Shown here one piece after another: positions 37,360 to 46,356 of a DNA stretch of 64,000 bases (position 1 is its first letter; the number at the start of each line of letters is the position of its first letter). The notes beneath the pieces were generated by a model. It saw only the letters and a list, made by a program, of their open reading frames with translations, made no database searches and was not told the origin of the DNA. The DNA comes from Bacteroides pyogenes. Lineage in GTDB: Bacteria > Bacteroidota > Bacteroidia > Bacteroidales > Bacteroidaceae. The DNA lies in the NCBI RefSeq assembly GCF_014196225.1, contig NZ_JACIDI010000018.1:1-64000 (forward strand). Reading direction: 5' to 3'. Position numbers and translations under genes: made by a program.

Positions 37360-37487
37360 GATCGTACTATTTTATGGTTGACAGACAAATATAGCCGAAA
37401 AAATCTATTTATAAACACACTCCATAAAAATATACTAAGCACGTTTAAAGCCAAAATAAAAAATGTCCGGCCAATTCTCGAAAATAA

Positions 37488-37532
37488 AATTTCACCTCCG
37501 CCAAGATTATAATCCGGAGCAGAGGTGAAATT
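37488..37532 (-). terminator. Terminator of the perR-rubrerythrin transcript
   Basis: Perfect 11-bp stem AATTTCACCTC/GAGGTGAAATT (37488-37498, 37522-37532). On the minus strand it is followed by TTTTATTTTC. It lies 50 bp beyond the rubrerythrin remnant. Confidence 0.72.
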
Positions 37533-37583
37533 GTTAACTGAGAACTTGTCAGACAGTCTCTTTAAAGTCTCTTATAAAGCTGA

Positions 37584-37824
37584 TTATTTCTTATCACCGA
37601 AATAACGGTTGTAAAGTCCTTCAAAACCTTTACCGTGACGGGCTTCGTCCTTGCACATCTCATGTACCGTATCGTGGATGGCATCCAAATTCAAAGCCTT
37701 GGCACGGGTAACGATTCGTTTCTTATCTATCTTCACATGCACCTTGCTCGGCTTACATACGTTTCTCAGGGACAGCGTCACCTTCGTGAACATAGCCGCA
37801 GACAGTATATCTAAACTTTTTCAT
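37584..37824 (-). pseudogene. Decayed reverse rubrerythrin (NADH peroxidase)
   Basis: Read leftward from ATG 37824 the first frame gives [21 protein letters not shown], then a stop after RM. This matches the N-terminal rubredoxin-like domain of reverse rubrerythrin. A second frame holds the C-terminal end ([21 protein letters not shown], then [10 protein letters not shown]). The roughly 110 codons between, which carry most of the diiron site, are gone, and the join shifts frame. One Cys of the first CxxC is replaced (RYTVC). What remains cannot make the enzyme. Intact copies commonly sit next to perR. Confidence 0.87.
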
Positions 37825-37859
37825 TTTCTCAGAATTTTAAATTAATTAGTCAATTACCC

Positions 37860-38273
37860 TTATATATCTTTTCTTAAGCAATTCTTACATATACCTTTAT
37901 AATAAAGGTGGACTTCCATTGCCTGATGATCGTCTATTTCCCGACTTTCCGATTCTTTCATAAAATCGGGACAATCCAGATCGTAAATCCGGCCGCATTT
38001 CTTGCAGAGGAAATGAGCATGGGGCGAAGTATCCGCATCGAAGTTCGTATTCCGGTCATCGATCGTAAGCATCGATGCAACTCCCTGCTCCGAAAACAGT
38101 TTCAAAGTATTATAAACGGTTGTTTTCGATAGTGTAGGCATAGAAGGAGACAAGGCAGTATATATTTCATCAACCGAAGGATGTGTCCGGTTGTCCATCA
38201 GATATCCCATAATAGCGATACGCTGCATGGAAGGCTTTATGTTATGTGCCAGCAGCCGGTCGTACGCTTTCAT
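37860..38273 (-). CDS. perR: Fur-family regulator, PerR-like
   Basis: 137 residues. Winged-helix domain (residues 1-80, KTTVYNTLKLFSEQGV), then a metal-binding part with PHAHFLCKKCGR and a C-terminal CKNCLRK pair: the four-Cys structural zinc site. The DADTSPHAHF stretch holds the regulatory His/Asp ligands. Its position beside a rubrerythrin gene supports PerR (peroxide stress) over Fur. An AAGGAGGGAGGAAG sequence just before the ATG is unusually Shine-Dalgarno-like for this group. It may control its own transcription. Confidence 0.85.
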   Translation of the reverse strand: MKAYDRLLAHNIKPSMQRIAIMGYLMDNRTHPSVDEIYTALSPSMPTLSKTTVYNTLKLFSEQGVASMLTIDDRNTNFDADTSPHAHFLCKKCGRIYDLDCPDFMKESESREIDDHQAMEVHLYYKGICKNCLRKDI

Positions 38274-38300
38274 CTTCCTCCCTCCTTTACAGAGTTGTAT

Positions 38301-38331
38301 TAATTACAATTATTTATCTAATGCAAATGTA
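38301..38331 (-). promoter_or_regulatory. perR promoter with palindromic operator candidate
   Basis: TACATTTG on the minus strand (38324-38331) fits the -7 box. TAATTACAATTA at 38301-38312 is a 12-bp AT-rich near-palindrome of the type PerR binds; it lies just downstream of the box and could allow self-repression. Confidence 0.45.
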
Positions 38332-38403
38332 GAAATTCTCGGTTTTATTTGCAAACAAACCCGTTTTTTTTCAATAATAGTTCGGTCCGGCGAAACTATT
38401 TCC

Positions 38404-38411
38404 TATTTTTG
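38404..38411 (+). promoter_or_regulatory. -7 box of nadE
   Basis: TATTTTTG lies 25 bp before the nadE ATG. It faces away from the perR promoter. Confidence 0.5.
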
Positions 38412-38436
38412 CATGAGTATCTAAACAAAGAATAAG

Positions 38437-40368
38437 ATGAATTACGGATTCGTTAAAGTAGCCGCAGCCATTCCACAGGTGAAAGTGGGCGACTGCAAAT
38501 TCAATGCGGAGAGAATTGAAAGCCTGATTGCCATAGCCGAAGGCAAAGGAGTAGAGATAATCGCATTTCCGGAGTTGAGCATCACCGGATATACCTGCGG
38601 CGATTTGTTCGGACAGCAACTTCTGCTTGAAGAAGCCGAGCGCAGGCTTATGCAGATTCTGAGCAACACCCGCCAGCTCGACATTATCGCCATCGTGGGC
38701 ATGCCGGTTGTCGTCAACTCAACGGTAATCAATGCGGCCGTAGTGATTCAGAGAGGGAAAGTGCTGGGCATAGCGGCCAAAACTTATCTGCCCAATTATA
38801 AGGAGTTCTATGAACAGCGCTGGTTTACTTCGGCCGCTCAACTCAGTGAAGAAAACGTACGCCTCTTCGGACAGACTGTTCCCATCGGGCCTAACCTGAT
38901 TTTCGAAACATCGAATGTCAAATTCGCCATAGAGATATGCGAGGACCTCTGGTCGGCGATACCGCCCAGCTCCTCGCTCGCATTGCAAGGCGCAGAGATT
39001 TTGTTCAACTTATCTGCCGATAACGAAAGCATCGGAAAGCATCGGTACCTTTGTTCACTCATCAGCCAGCAATCGGCGCGTTGCATCGCAGGATACGTGT
39101 TTTCATCCTGCGGATTCGGCGAATCTACCACCGACATCGTTTTCGCCGGCAACGGAATGATTTACGAGAACGGTTCCCTTCTGGCGCAAAGCGAACGATT
39201 CAGCATGGAAGAACAGTTGATAATCAGCGAAATCGATGTGGAACGCATACGGGCGGAACGAAGAGTGAATACCACTTTCGCCGCCAATCAGGCGAATTTG
39301 GAAGGGCGCAAAGCTGTTTTAATTCCTACCGAACTCGTAAACAGTAAGGAACTGATATTGACTCGGGAGTTCGACCCGCACCCGTTCGTGCCCAAGGGAT
39401 CCGAACTGGACGATCGTTGCCGGGAGATTTTCTCCATTCAGGTAGCGGGGCTGGCGCAACGGTTGGTACATATCGGAGCGAAGCAGGTGGTTGTCGGCAT
39501 ATCCGGCGGACTCGATTCCACATTGGCACTGCTTGTCTGCATAAAAGCTTTCGACAAGCTGAAACTCCCGCGCAGGGGAATCATCGGAATCACGATGCCT
39601 GGATTCGGAACAACCGACCGCACTTACCACAACGCCATCGAGCTGATGCGCTCATCGGAGGTGTCGATTCGGGAAATCAGCATCAAAGAAGCCTGCATCC
39701 AACATTTCAAAGATATCGGGCATGACATCCGTGTACACGACACAACGTATGAGAATGCCCAAGCACGCGAACGTACACAGATTTTGATGGACGTAGCCAA
39801 CCAAACGAACGGAATAGTGATAGGGACGGGCGACTTGTCTGAGCTGGCACTGGGATGGGCTACATACAACGGCGACCACATGTCGATGTACAGCGTCAAT
39901 GCAAGCATTCCGAAGACGTTGGTAAAATATCTGGTACAATGGGTGGCCGAAAACGAGATGGAGGCCACTACGCGGACGACCCTCCTCGATATTGCGGATA
40001 CGCCCATCAGCCCCGAATTGATTCCGGCGGATGAGAACGGAGAAATCAGCCAAAAGACGGAAGACTTGGTAGGCCCTTACGAACTGCACGATTTTTTCCT
40101 TTATTACTTCATGCGTTTCGGCTTCCGCCCTTCGAAGATTTGCTATCTGACAACAATGGCGTTCAAAGGCAGCTACGACGAACCGACTGTCAGGAAATGG
40201 CTTTCTACCTTCCTGCGCCGTTTCTTCAGTCAACAGTTCAAACGTTCTTGTCTGCCCGACGGCCCTAAAGTAGGAAGCATCTCACTGAGTCCGCGCGGCG
40301 ACTGGCGGATGCCCAGCGACGCAAGCGCCGCAATCTGGCTGAAAGATGTGGAGTTTGAGAGGACTTAA
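38437..40368 (+). CDS. nadE: Glutamine-dependent NAD+ synthetase
   Basis: 643 residues. N-terminal nitrilase-type glutaminase domain (about 1-290): E in FPELSITGY, K in KTYLPNYKEFYE, C in IEICEDLW. C-terminal synthetase domain: GISGGLDSTLALL ATP-PPi loop, GFGTTDRTY, and a GTGDLSELALGWATYNGDHMS stretch. It makes NAD+ from deamido-NAD+ and glutamine. The last chromosomal gene before the integrated element. Confidence 0.97.
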   Translation: MNYGFVKVAAAIPQVKVGDCKFNAERIESLIAIAEGKGVEIIAFPELSITGYTCGDLFGQQLLLEEAERRLMQILSNTRQLDIIAIVGMPVVVNSTVINAAVVIQRGKVLGIAAKTYLPNYKEFYEQRWFTSAAQLSEENVRLFGQTVPIGPNLIFETSNVKFAIEICEDLWSAIPPSSSLALQGAEILFNLSADNESIGKHRYLCSLISQQSARCIAGYVFSSCGFGESTTDIVFAGNGMIYENGSLLAQSERFSMEEQLIISEIDVERIRAERRVNTTFAANQANLEGRKAVLIPTELVNSKELILTREFDPHPFVPKGSELDDRCREIFSIQVAGLAQRLVHIGAKQVVVGISGGLDSTLALLVCIKAFDKLKLPRRGIIGITMPGFGTTDRTYHNAIELMRSSEVSIREISIKEACIQHFKDIGHDIRVHDTTYENAQARERTQILMDVANQTNGIVIGTGDLSELALGWATYNGDHMSMYSVNASIPKTLVKYLVQWVAENEMEATTRTTLLDIADTPISPELIPADENGEISQKTEDLVGPYELHDFFLYYFMRFGFRPSKICYLTTMAFKGSYDEPTVRKWLSTFLRRFFSQQFKRSCLPDGPKVGSISLSPRGDWRMPSDASAAIWLKDVEFERT

Positions 40369-40450
40369 AGCGTGCCGAATCCGGTAGGCCGTGGCATTTA
40401 TAAACCAATTATCGGAAGTTTCAGTTTTTTCCCATCGGGGAAACTATTTT

Positions 40451-40475
40451 TTCCCACTGGGGAAACTTTTGTTTC
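40451..40475. other. attL: left junction of the integrated element
   Basis: Contains the 17-bp sequence GGGGAAACTTTTGTTTC (40459-40475), which recurs exactly at 56495-56511. The chromosomal side reads TTCCCACTGGGGAAAC (40451-40466), one half of a palindrome whose other half lies at the right end. A similar unit, TTTTCCCATCGGGGAAAC, lies about 25 bp further left. Confidence 0.82.
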
Positions 40476-40769
40476 ATGCTGGGAACTATCAGCGGAAAGG
40501 GCATTAGAGAGAGGATGAGAGGTAAGTGAATGGAAATGAGGGCGATTTGCGCCATGTCTCGGTGGTTTGCATTGAGGGATAAAGTGCAGAAGATGTGGAT
40601 TTATGCAGAAGTTCCGTTACCAAATCGTTAGTCCATTTCTCTAATGGTAACGAAGAGGTAAGAGAAGGTAACTGACAGAAGAGTGTTCGGTAACTCACCG
40701 TGCCTTTATTTCGGTGCTTATGCTTTGTATTACAATGTTTTGCGTAGCTTAAAACGCTTCGATAACGGG

Positions 40770-40777
40770 TAACTTTG
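40770..40777 (+). promoter_or_regulatory. -7 box of the integrase pair
   Basis: TAACTTTG, 19 bp before the ATG at 40797. The 290 bp between attL and this promoter hold no gene. Confidence 0.55.
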
Positions 40778-40796
40778 CCCATAAAAACAGAAGCGT

Positions 40797-42026
40797 ATGC
40801 AAAAAGAAAAATTCAAGGTTTTGCTCTACCTGAAAAAGAGCGGATTGGACAAGTCGGGGCAAGCCCCGATAATGGGACGAATAACCTATGGGCGAACAAT
40901 AGCCCAATTTAGTTGCAAGCTTTCATGCGACCCCAAGCTGTGGAATGCTCGTGAGAGCAGACTGAACGGCAAAAGCCGTGAAGCAGTGGCAACGAATAGC
41001 AAGTTGGAACGCTTGCTTCTCTCGGTACAGTCGGCTTATAGAGTTCTTTATGAGCGAGGGATTTTCTTTACAGCGACAGACATCAAAGAGCAGTTCCAAG
41101 GAAGTATGCAAACTCAAATCACCTTTTTGGAACGATACGACCGAATGGTCAAGGAGATGAAGCAAAAGGTGGGTATAGAAATAAAGGCGACGACTTTAAA
41201 CAGTTACTACACTACTCGTAAGCACTTGCAAGCCTTTATCAGCGAGAAGTACCACACGACAGATATTTCTTTCGGACAGATAGAGGAAGATTTCTTGGAA
41301 TGCTTGCAACATTATTCTGTTGGGAAGCTGGGGCATTCGCAAGGTCATTATCGTAAGATGGCTTTGGCGGTGAAGAAAGTCTGCCGCTTGGCGTATCGTG
41401 AGGGCTTGACAGAGCGACAACTATTCGCTCACGTAGAGATAGAACGAGGAGAGAACAAACAACCTCGTGCGTTGGACAGAGCTTCATTGGATAAGTTGCA
41501 AGCCTTGATTTTTGAACCGCATGAAATAGAGTTGGAGACTGCTCGCAATCTCTTTCTCTTTTCTTGCTTTACGGGGGTCGCCTATTGCGATATGGTCGCC
41601 CTTGGTCGGGAGCATCTCTTTACGGACGATGAGGGGGCGTTGTGGCTGAAGTTCCGCAGACAAAAGACCGATACGCTTTGTCGTGTAAAGCTCTTGCCTG
41701 AAGCCGTACACTTGATAGAGCATTTTCAATCTGACGAACGAAACACGCTCTTTGCTCCCATTGCCTATTCGGCTTATCTTACCCAAATCAAAGCCTTACA
41801 ACTTCGGGCTGGCATTTCTATTCCCCTTTCGGCACATGTCGGGAGGCACACCTTTGCCACGCTAATAACATTGGAGCGAGGTGTTCCCATCGAGACGGTC
41901 AGCCGAATGCTGGGGCATAGCAACATCCAAACGACCGAACGATACGCCCACGTCACCCCGAAAAAGCTCTTCGATGAGTTCGAGCGATTTCTCTCTTTCA
42001 CCGAAAACTTAACCTTAACTCTATAA
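40797..42026 (+). CDS. Tyrosine recombinase (integrase 1)
   Basis: 409 residues. N-terminal Arm-DNA-binding region, SAM-like core-binding domain, and C-terminal catalytic domain with HVGRHTFATL (H-x2-R), LGHSNIQTTERYAHV and nucleophile Tyr. The first catalytic Arg position reads TGVAY, not TGLR; many Bacteroidetes integrases, including the CTnDOT type, lack this Arg. With the next gene it forms a recombinase pair, separated by five bases. Likely excises and inserts the element at the palindromic site. Confidence 0.9.
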   Translation: MQKEKFKVLLYLKKSGLDKSGQAPIMGRITYGRTIAQFSCKLSCDPKLWNARESRLNGKSREAVATNSKLERLLLSVQSAYRVLYERGIFFTATDIKEQFQGSMQTQITFLERYDRMVKEMKQKVGIEIKATTLNSYYTTRKHLQAFISEKYHTTDISFGQIEEDFLECLQHYSVGKLGHSQGHYRKMALAVKKVCRLAYREGLTERQLFAHVEIERGENKQPRALDRASLDKLQALIFEPHEIELETARNLFLFSCFTGVAYCDMVALGREHLFTDDEGALWLKFRRQKTDTLCRVKLLPEAVHLIEHFQSDERNTLFAPIAYSAYLTQIKALQLRAGISIPLSAHVGRHTFATLITLERGVPIETVSRMLGHSNIQTTERYAHVTPKKLFDEFERFLSFTENLTLTL

Positions 42027-42031
42027 GCCTT

Positions 42032-43213
42032 ATGCGTAGTACATTCAAAATTCTATTCTATATCAATAAGAATAAAACGAAAGCAGACGGCACAACAGCC
42101 ATCCTTTGTCGTATTACTATTGATGGTTCAAACGTGGTAATAACCACAGGCGAAAGCATTGTTCCCCACGGTTGGTGTGCGAAGCGAGGAGAAACAACGG
42201 ACAAGAAAACCAATCAACGCCTGAAAAACTTTCAGGAAGAAATCGAACAAGGTTACAATACTTTGCTCTACAAATATGGAGCAGTGAGTGCCGAGCTTCT
42301 GAAGAACTACTTACAAGGCATCGGACGGAATCCAACGACACTTCTTGCCCTTAGTACAGAGGAACTCAATGCCCAAAGAGAAAGCAAGAGTAAGGGAACG
42401 TATAGCAACAATCGAAGTTCCGATAAACAGCTCAATGCTTTTGTGCGAAATCGTGGCGAAGAGGATATTTCTCTAACGGCTCTAACGATAGAGTTCTTTG
42501 ATGATTATCGCTTCCATTTGAAGAAGGAAGGCTATGCCCCTGCAACGATAAACAGGCATTTGTGCTGGTTGAGTCGGTTGATGTATCGAGCCGTTGGTCA
42601 AGGGACTATCCGCTTCAATCCATTTGAGGGGATGAAGTATGAAGCCGTGGAGAATAAACCTCGTTTCCTAGGCAAAGGAGATATAGTTAAGCTCTTGGCA
42701 TTCCCATTGCAAGATGAGGGAGCGGAACTAAGCCGAAGGATGTTTCTTTTCTCTGTCTTTACGGGGTTGGCATTCGCCGACTTGCAGAGCCTCCGAGCTT
42801 CGCAAATCGAAACGAACAGCGAGGGGAAGCGGTATATCCGTAAGGCAAGACAGAAAACGGAAGTGGAGAGTTTGATACCCTTGCATCCGATAGCGGAGCA
42901 GATACTTTCTCTTTACATCAAAGAGAGCAAGGGGGATTACAAGGTATTTCCCGATACGATGAGCAAAGGCAAACTACTTACCCATCTCAAAGCCGTGGGC
43001 TTGGCGTGTGGCATTCGAACTCCGCTAACTTGGCACTGTGCCCGCCATAGCTTCGGTACGCTGACTTTGGAGGCTGGTATTCCGATGGAGAGCATTACCA
43101 AGATGATGGGGCATTCATCCATTGCCAGCACGCAAATCTACGCTCAAATCACTGACCAAAAGATTGCAAACGATATGGAGAAGTTGATACAACCAAAGAG
43201 TATGTCGAATTAA
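42032..43213 (+). CDS. Tyrosine recombinase (integrase 2)
   Basis: 393 residues. Same layout as integrase 1, with HCARHSFGTL (H-x2-R) and MMGHSSIASTQIYAQI with the Tyr. The catalytic Arg position reads TGLAF. It is co-transcribed with integrase 1 (5-bp gap). Two-recombinase pairs are known from several Bacteroides elements, where both are needed. The two proteins diverge enough that one is not a recent copy of the other. Confidence 0.9.
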   Translation: MRSTFKILFYINKNKTKADGTTAILCRITIDGSNVVITTGESIVPHGWCAKRGETTDKKTNQRLKNFQEEIEQGYNTLLYKYGAVSAELLKNYLQGIGRNPTTLLALSTEELNAQRESKSKGTYSNNRSSDKQLNAFVRNRGEEDISLTALTIEFFDDYRFHLKKEGYAPATINRHLCWLSRLMYRAVGQGTIRFNPFEGMKYEAVENKPRFLGKGDIVKLLAFPLQDEGAELSRRMFLFSVFTGLAFADLQSLRASQIETNSEGKRYIRKARQKTEVESLIPLHPIAEQILSLYIKESKGDYKVFPDTMSKGKLLTHLKAVGLACGIRTPLTWHCARHSFGTLTLEAGIPMESITKMMGHSSIASTQIYAQITDQKIANDMEKLIQPKSMSN

Positions 43214-43256
43214 ATGCGAAGAGTTTGCCCATTAGCGAGGAGCAAACTCTTTCTCT

Positions 43257-43700
43257 TTATAGTTTCATTTTAAGTATTGGAAAAGGATTACCAAGTTCGT
43301 CCGTTTCTGTTCTCTCAAAAACTTGAAATCCCATTTTCTGATAAAATGTGAGTGCATTGGGATTTTGCTCGTTTACATCAATATAGCGTATTTTGCATTC
43401 GTCAATGGCTAATCGAATAAGTCTTTTCCCTATGCCTTTTCTGAAATAATCAGGCGAAACAAACAGCATTTCTATCTTGTCGTCCGAGATACCCATAAAC
43501 GCAATGGGGCATTCATTGTCATTCACGACAAACAAATCAACCACACTCAATGCTCTTCGACCGTGAGGAATAAGATTCTGAATATCTTGCTCCGTTAGAA
43601 AAAGATGAGTTGCTCGAACAGCTCTCTCCCATACACTTATCAAAGAATCAATAAGTTCATCTGTTCGTGATTTATTGGAGGGGAAATACTCTATGGTCAT
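43257..43700 (-). CDS. GNAT acetyltransferase
   Basis: 147 residues, last gene of the leftward cargo operon. GNAT fold: a central strand (KIEMLFVSP) followed by the acetyl-CoA loop RKGIGKRL, and a C-terminal NPNALTFYQKMGF. Substrate unknown; the family ranges from aminoglycosides to protein N-termini. It starts two bases after the stop of the HEAT-like gene. Confidence 0.85.
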   Translation of the reverse strand: MTIEYFPSNKSRTDELIDSLISVWERAVRATHLFLTEQDIQNLIPHGRRALSVVDLFVVNDNECPIAFMGISDDKIEMLFVSPDYFRKGIGKRLIRLAIDECKIRYIDVNEQNPNALTFYQKMGFQVFERTETDELGNPFPILKMKL

Positions 43701-43702
43701 AT

Positions 43703-44323
43703 CTACTTTAGTAGTTTAGTTGCAAGTTTGTAGGTAAACATAATTCGAGGATTAGACAAGTCCCATTGCTCCACTTCTTGCCGTATCAATTCTGAATATT
43801 TCTTGCTTATATCCCTTAAAGCGTTTCCAACAGATTTCCGAAGATACTCACTCTCATGTGCTTTGTGCTTACTGATTAGAGCAATAGCCAGCGAAGGATT
43901 ATCCTTAAAGTATGGGCGACTTGTCCAAATCCTCAATCCCTCGGTTACAGCACGGATAACATTGGGATTATCGTTAGTTATCCATTCTTTGATGAGTGGC
44001 AAAGACGCTTTATATCCTCTATGTTTGCAAATCTCATCAAACGCCTTTGCAAGCATTTCCTGCACACGCCAATTCTCATCGGTGCTTATTCGCTCTTTCA
44101 GAAAACAAAGTGCGTTATTATCTTCTGTTGCCAATTTGCCCAATATAGTTGTTGCTAACATTCGGGCTTGATAGGCTTCATGTTCAAACAACGTGAGTGC
44201 AAGTTCAAAACATTGTTCCTTTGAATGTGTAGAAAATATTTCGTCAGCCCCATCAAGGATATGCTGAAAGCCATGTTCAATTTGCTGTATCTTGTTCAAG
44301 ATATTGTCTATTCCTATTGTCAT
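43703..44323 (-). CDS. HEAT-repeat protein, AlkD-like DNA alkylation repair type
   Basis: 206 residues, predicted all helical in stacked pairs (repeats around [32 protein letters not shown] and SLPLIKEW). Layout resembles the AlkD/AlkC DNA-glycosylase family, though I cannot confirm the catalytic Trp/Asp. Its ATG overlaps the stop of the preceding gene (ATGA). It may instead be a non-catalytic HEAT protein. Confidence 0.6.
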   Translation of the reverse strand: MTIGIDNILNKIQQIEHGFQHILDGADEIFSTHSKEQCFELALTLFEHEAYQARMLATTILGKLATEDNNALCFLKERISTDENWRVQEMLAKAFDEICKHRGYKASLPLIKEWITNDNPNVIRAVTEGLRIWTSRPYFKDNPSLAIALISKHKAHESEYLRKSVGNALRDISKKYSELIRQEVEQWDLSNPRIMFTYKLATKLLK

Positions 44324-44775
44324 AAATCCTTTCTAAGGTAAATCATATCTACGAGTTGTATATCTCCCTCAAAAATTGGACGATCGTAATTGTTCGTGAA
44401 AAAGTTCTCTATTCGATGATACTTTTTAAAACCACAGCTTTCATAAAACGATAGGATTGCAGGAACTTCACCAGTACCGACAAGCATTGCCTTATAGTCT
44501 TTTTTGTAGAAATCGGAAATATAATCTATCAATCTCCTACCGTAACCTTTACCCCGATATTGCTCGTATGTCGCTATGTTCTTCAATTCACAGGTATCAC
44601 TGCTTACAGGCATTACAACGCAAATGCTTTTCAAGTCATCATCGTATAAGGCAAACAAGTCTCCACACGACAAATACTTGTCAATCATATTTTCCTGTTC
44701 GTCCGCTAACAGCAATAAATCAAGAAATTGTTTCTTGTTTTTGGCAATTCTTTCTATTTTCATCGTATATTTCAT
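44320..44775 (-). CDS. GNAT acetyltransferase
   Basis: 151 residues. GNAT motif with [20 protein letters not shown] (acetyl-CoA loop RGKGYGRRL) and the FYESCGF segment near the C-terminus. Start at 44775 or at a second Met 12 bp on (44763); in both cases its start overlaps the end of the VOC-DUF2867 gene by 44-56 bp. Its stop overlaps the next ATG (ATGA). Target unknown. Confidence 0.82.
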   Translation of the reverse strand: MKYTMKIERIAKNKKQFLDLLLLADEQENMIDKYLSCGDLFALYDDDLKSICVVMPVSSDTCELKNIATYEQYRGKGYGRRLIDYISDFYKKDYKAMLVGTGEVPAILSFYESCGFKKYHRIENFFTNNYDRPIFEGDIQLVDMIYLRKDL

Positions 44776-45607
44776 TTGGAATTGTCAGAATGCTTTTTTC
44801 GATCTTCTTCAACAGAGATTTTACAATAACGATATGGAACGGACGAATAAAGAAGAAATAGATTCTTCCTAACGCATTGTGATACTTTACCACCGTTGTT
44901 ATCCGAAGTTCCTGCCTGCCGTTGAAATATCTGCCGCATAGCAAAGATGCGTGAAAAGTGAGATGTTTGTCTGCTTTGCCGAAAACCATCTCATTCGTCT
45001 CCTTCTCGCATATCATATTGCGGACGCCACTGTCGGTATCAAGCTTCAGTGGTTTTACCAAACAATTTCTCAATCGGTACAACATCTTTACCCAATGCGA
45101 AGATCGGTTAAATGCCATATCGAAAACCTGTTCTGCCGTTATCGGTTCCCGGCATGAAACGGTTTTCACGTAGGAATCAGTATAATCATATGGAATGTAC
45201 TTGGAGATAAGGCTATTGCTGTCGGTCAGCAGTTCCATTTTAATTGATTCATCACAAGGAAGTCTTTGGTAAAATTCCAACCAATGCCCGTCGGGGTCTT
45301 CAAAGGTCAGCAACTTGCCGTAAGGCTCTGTTCTTATTTCTCCGATTGTCTTTACTCCTCTATTCTTTAATTCTTCATATACAAGTTCTATGTCGTCAGT
45401 TTCAAACATCAGTCTTGTTTTGCTTGCAACTACATCACCTTTGTGTGCAGGTCTTTTCAAGATAGCGAATGAAGTTTCACCTAAATCAAACTCTATCCAA
45501 TCTCCATCTGTTAGCTTAACCTCAAAGCCCATGTCCTGATAAAATTGCTTTGACTTTTGCAAATCACTTACATAAATCCAACAGGCGTATATCTTTCTCG
45601 GTTTCAT
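44720..45607 (-). CDS. VOC (glyoxalase-like) and DUF2867 fusion protein
   Basis: 295 residues. Residues 1-120 form a VOC domain as in bleomycin-binding and glyoxalase proteins ([35 protein letters not shown]). Residues 130-275 match DUF2867 ([25 protein letters not shown]), a helix-plus-strand domain often joined to SDR proteins, here joined to VOC. I do not know this fusion as a characterised protein. Its C-terminal end overlaps the start of the GNAT gene. Could be a frameshift-free natural fusion; the reading frame is clean across the join. Confidence 0.8.
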   Translation of the reverse strand: MKPRKIYACWIYVSDLQKSKQFYQDMGFEVKLTDGDWIEFDLGETSFAILKRPAHKGDVVASKTRLMFETDDIELVYEELKNRGVKTIGEIRTEPYGKLLTFEDPDGHWLEFYQRLPCDESIKMELLTDSNSLISKYIPYDYTDSYVKTVSCREPITAEQVFDMAFNRSSHWVKMLYRLRNCLVKPLKLDTDSGVRNMICEKETNEMVFGKADKHLTFHASLLCGRYFNGRQELRITTVVKYHNALGRIYFFFIRPFHIVIVKSLLKKIEKSILTIPNEIYDENRKNCQKQETIS

Positions 45608-45617
45608 TCTTTTGATA

Positions 45618-46349
45618 TTATTGATGTTTGATTTTGAGCAGACCGAAAAACGGGGTTATTTCTTGAACCTCCACAAGTTTCAAACGGACTTTCTGCAATG
45701 TCGTTTTCAAATCTTCGATAGAGTGGAACCAATATTCAGGAGGCGTATTCTCTTTCATGTCCTGCCAAGTATAGATATGTCCCTCTTGCAGATATGGTTT
45801 GATATGATTTTCATACACTTCTTTCGGGGTGGTATGTTCCAACAGATAGCGATAGACTTCATTAAACTTTTCGGGAGATGCGTCCGGATTGAACAAGATA
45901 ATTTCATCTGCCATTATCATTTCGCCATCTGCTTTCAGCACCTGCTTCACGGCTTCAAACAGTCTTTCCTGCTCATTCCATTCCACTTGATGCAGAACGA
46001 GCGAGGAAATGATTAAATCCACGCTTTCTGCCGACAGTTCCAAGTTTTGAATGCTACCACACTGAAACGAAACATTATCATAGTGCTTATAAGTATCCTT
46101 TGCCTGTGCAATATTCTCTTGGCTCGTATCTATTCCGAGAGCGGATAGAAAATGAGGAACGAATGGTTGCAGGGATTTTCCCCAGCCACACCCCAAATCC
46201 AACAATCTATCTCCATTCTTGACACTTGCAAACTCAAACATCCGTTCGCTCAATGCTTGTGTGGACTCAAACGTGTCTCTGCCGTCAGGACTAATCGTTC
46301 TGCTGATATGTACGGATAAATTCTTTTCCCAACTCTTTTCCATACGCAA
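45618..46349 (-). CDS. SAM-dependent methyltransferase (class I)
   Basis: 243 residues (start 46349, or 46343 for the second Met). Rossmann fold: LLDLGCGWGKSL (motif I), ALGIDTSQENI (acidic residue binding ribose), SVDLIISSLVLHQVEW (motif IV region). The N-terminal SVHISRTISPDGRD segment is not typical. Substrate cannot be told. Seven bases separate it from the DJ-1 gene and ten from the VOC gene. Confidence 0.82.
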   Translation of the reverse strand: MRMEKSWEKNLSVHISRTISPDGRDTFESTQALSERMFEFASVKNGDRLLDLGCGWGKSLQPFVPHFLSALGIDTSQENIAQAKDTYKHYDNVSFQCGSIQNLELSAESVDLIISSLVLHQVEWNEQERLFEAVKQVLKADGEMIMADEIILFNPDASPEKFNEVYRYLLEHTTPKEVYENHIKPYLQEGHIYTWQDMKENTPPEYWFHSIEDLKTTLQKVRLKLVEVQEITPFFGLLKIKHQ

Positions 46350-46356
46350 TTATCTA

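Noticed and set aside
37584..37793. Small 69-codon gene ending in a rubrerythrin-like tail
   Set aside because: Its first 28 codons are the wrong frame of a broken rubrerythrin; called a pseudogene instead.
43257..43700. Aminoglycoside acetyltransferase
   Set aside because: The GNAT fold alone does not show the drug substrate; no aminoglycoside-specific residues could be identified.
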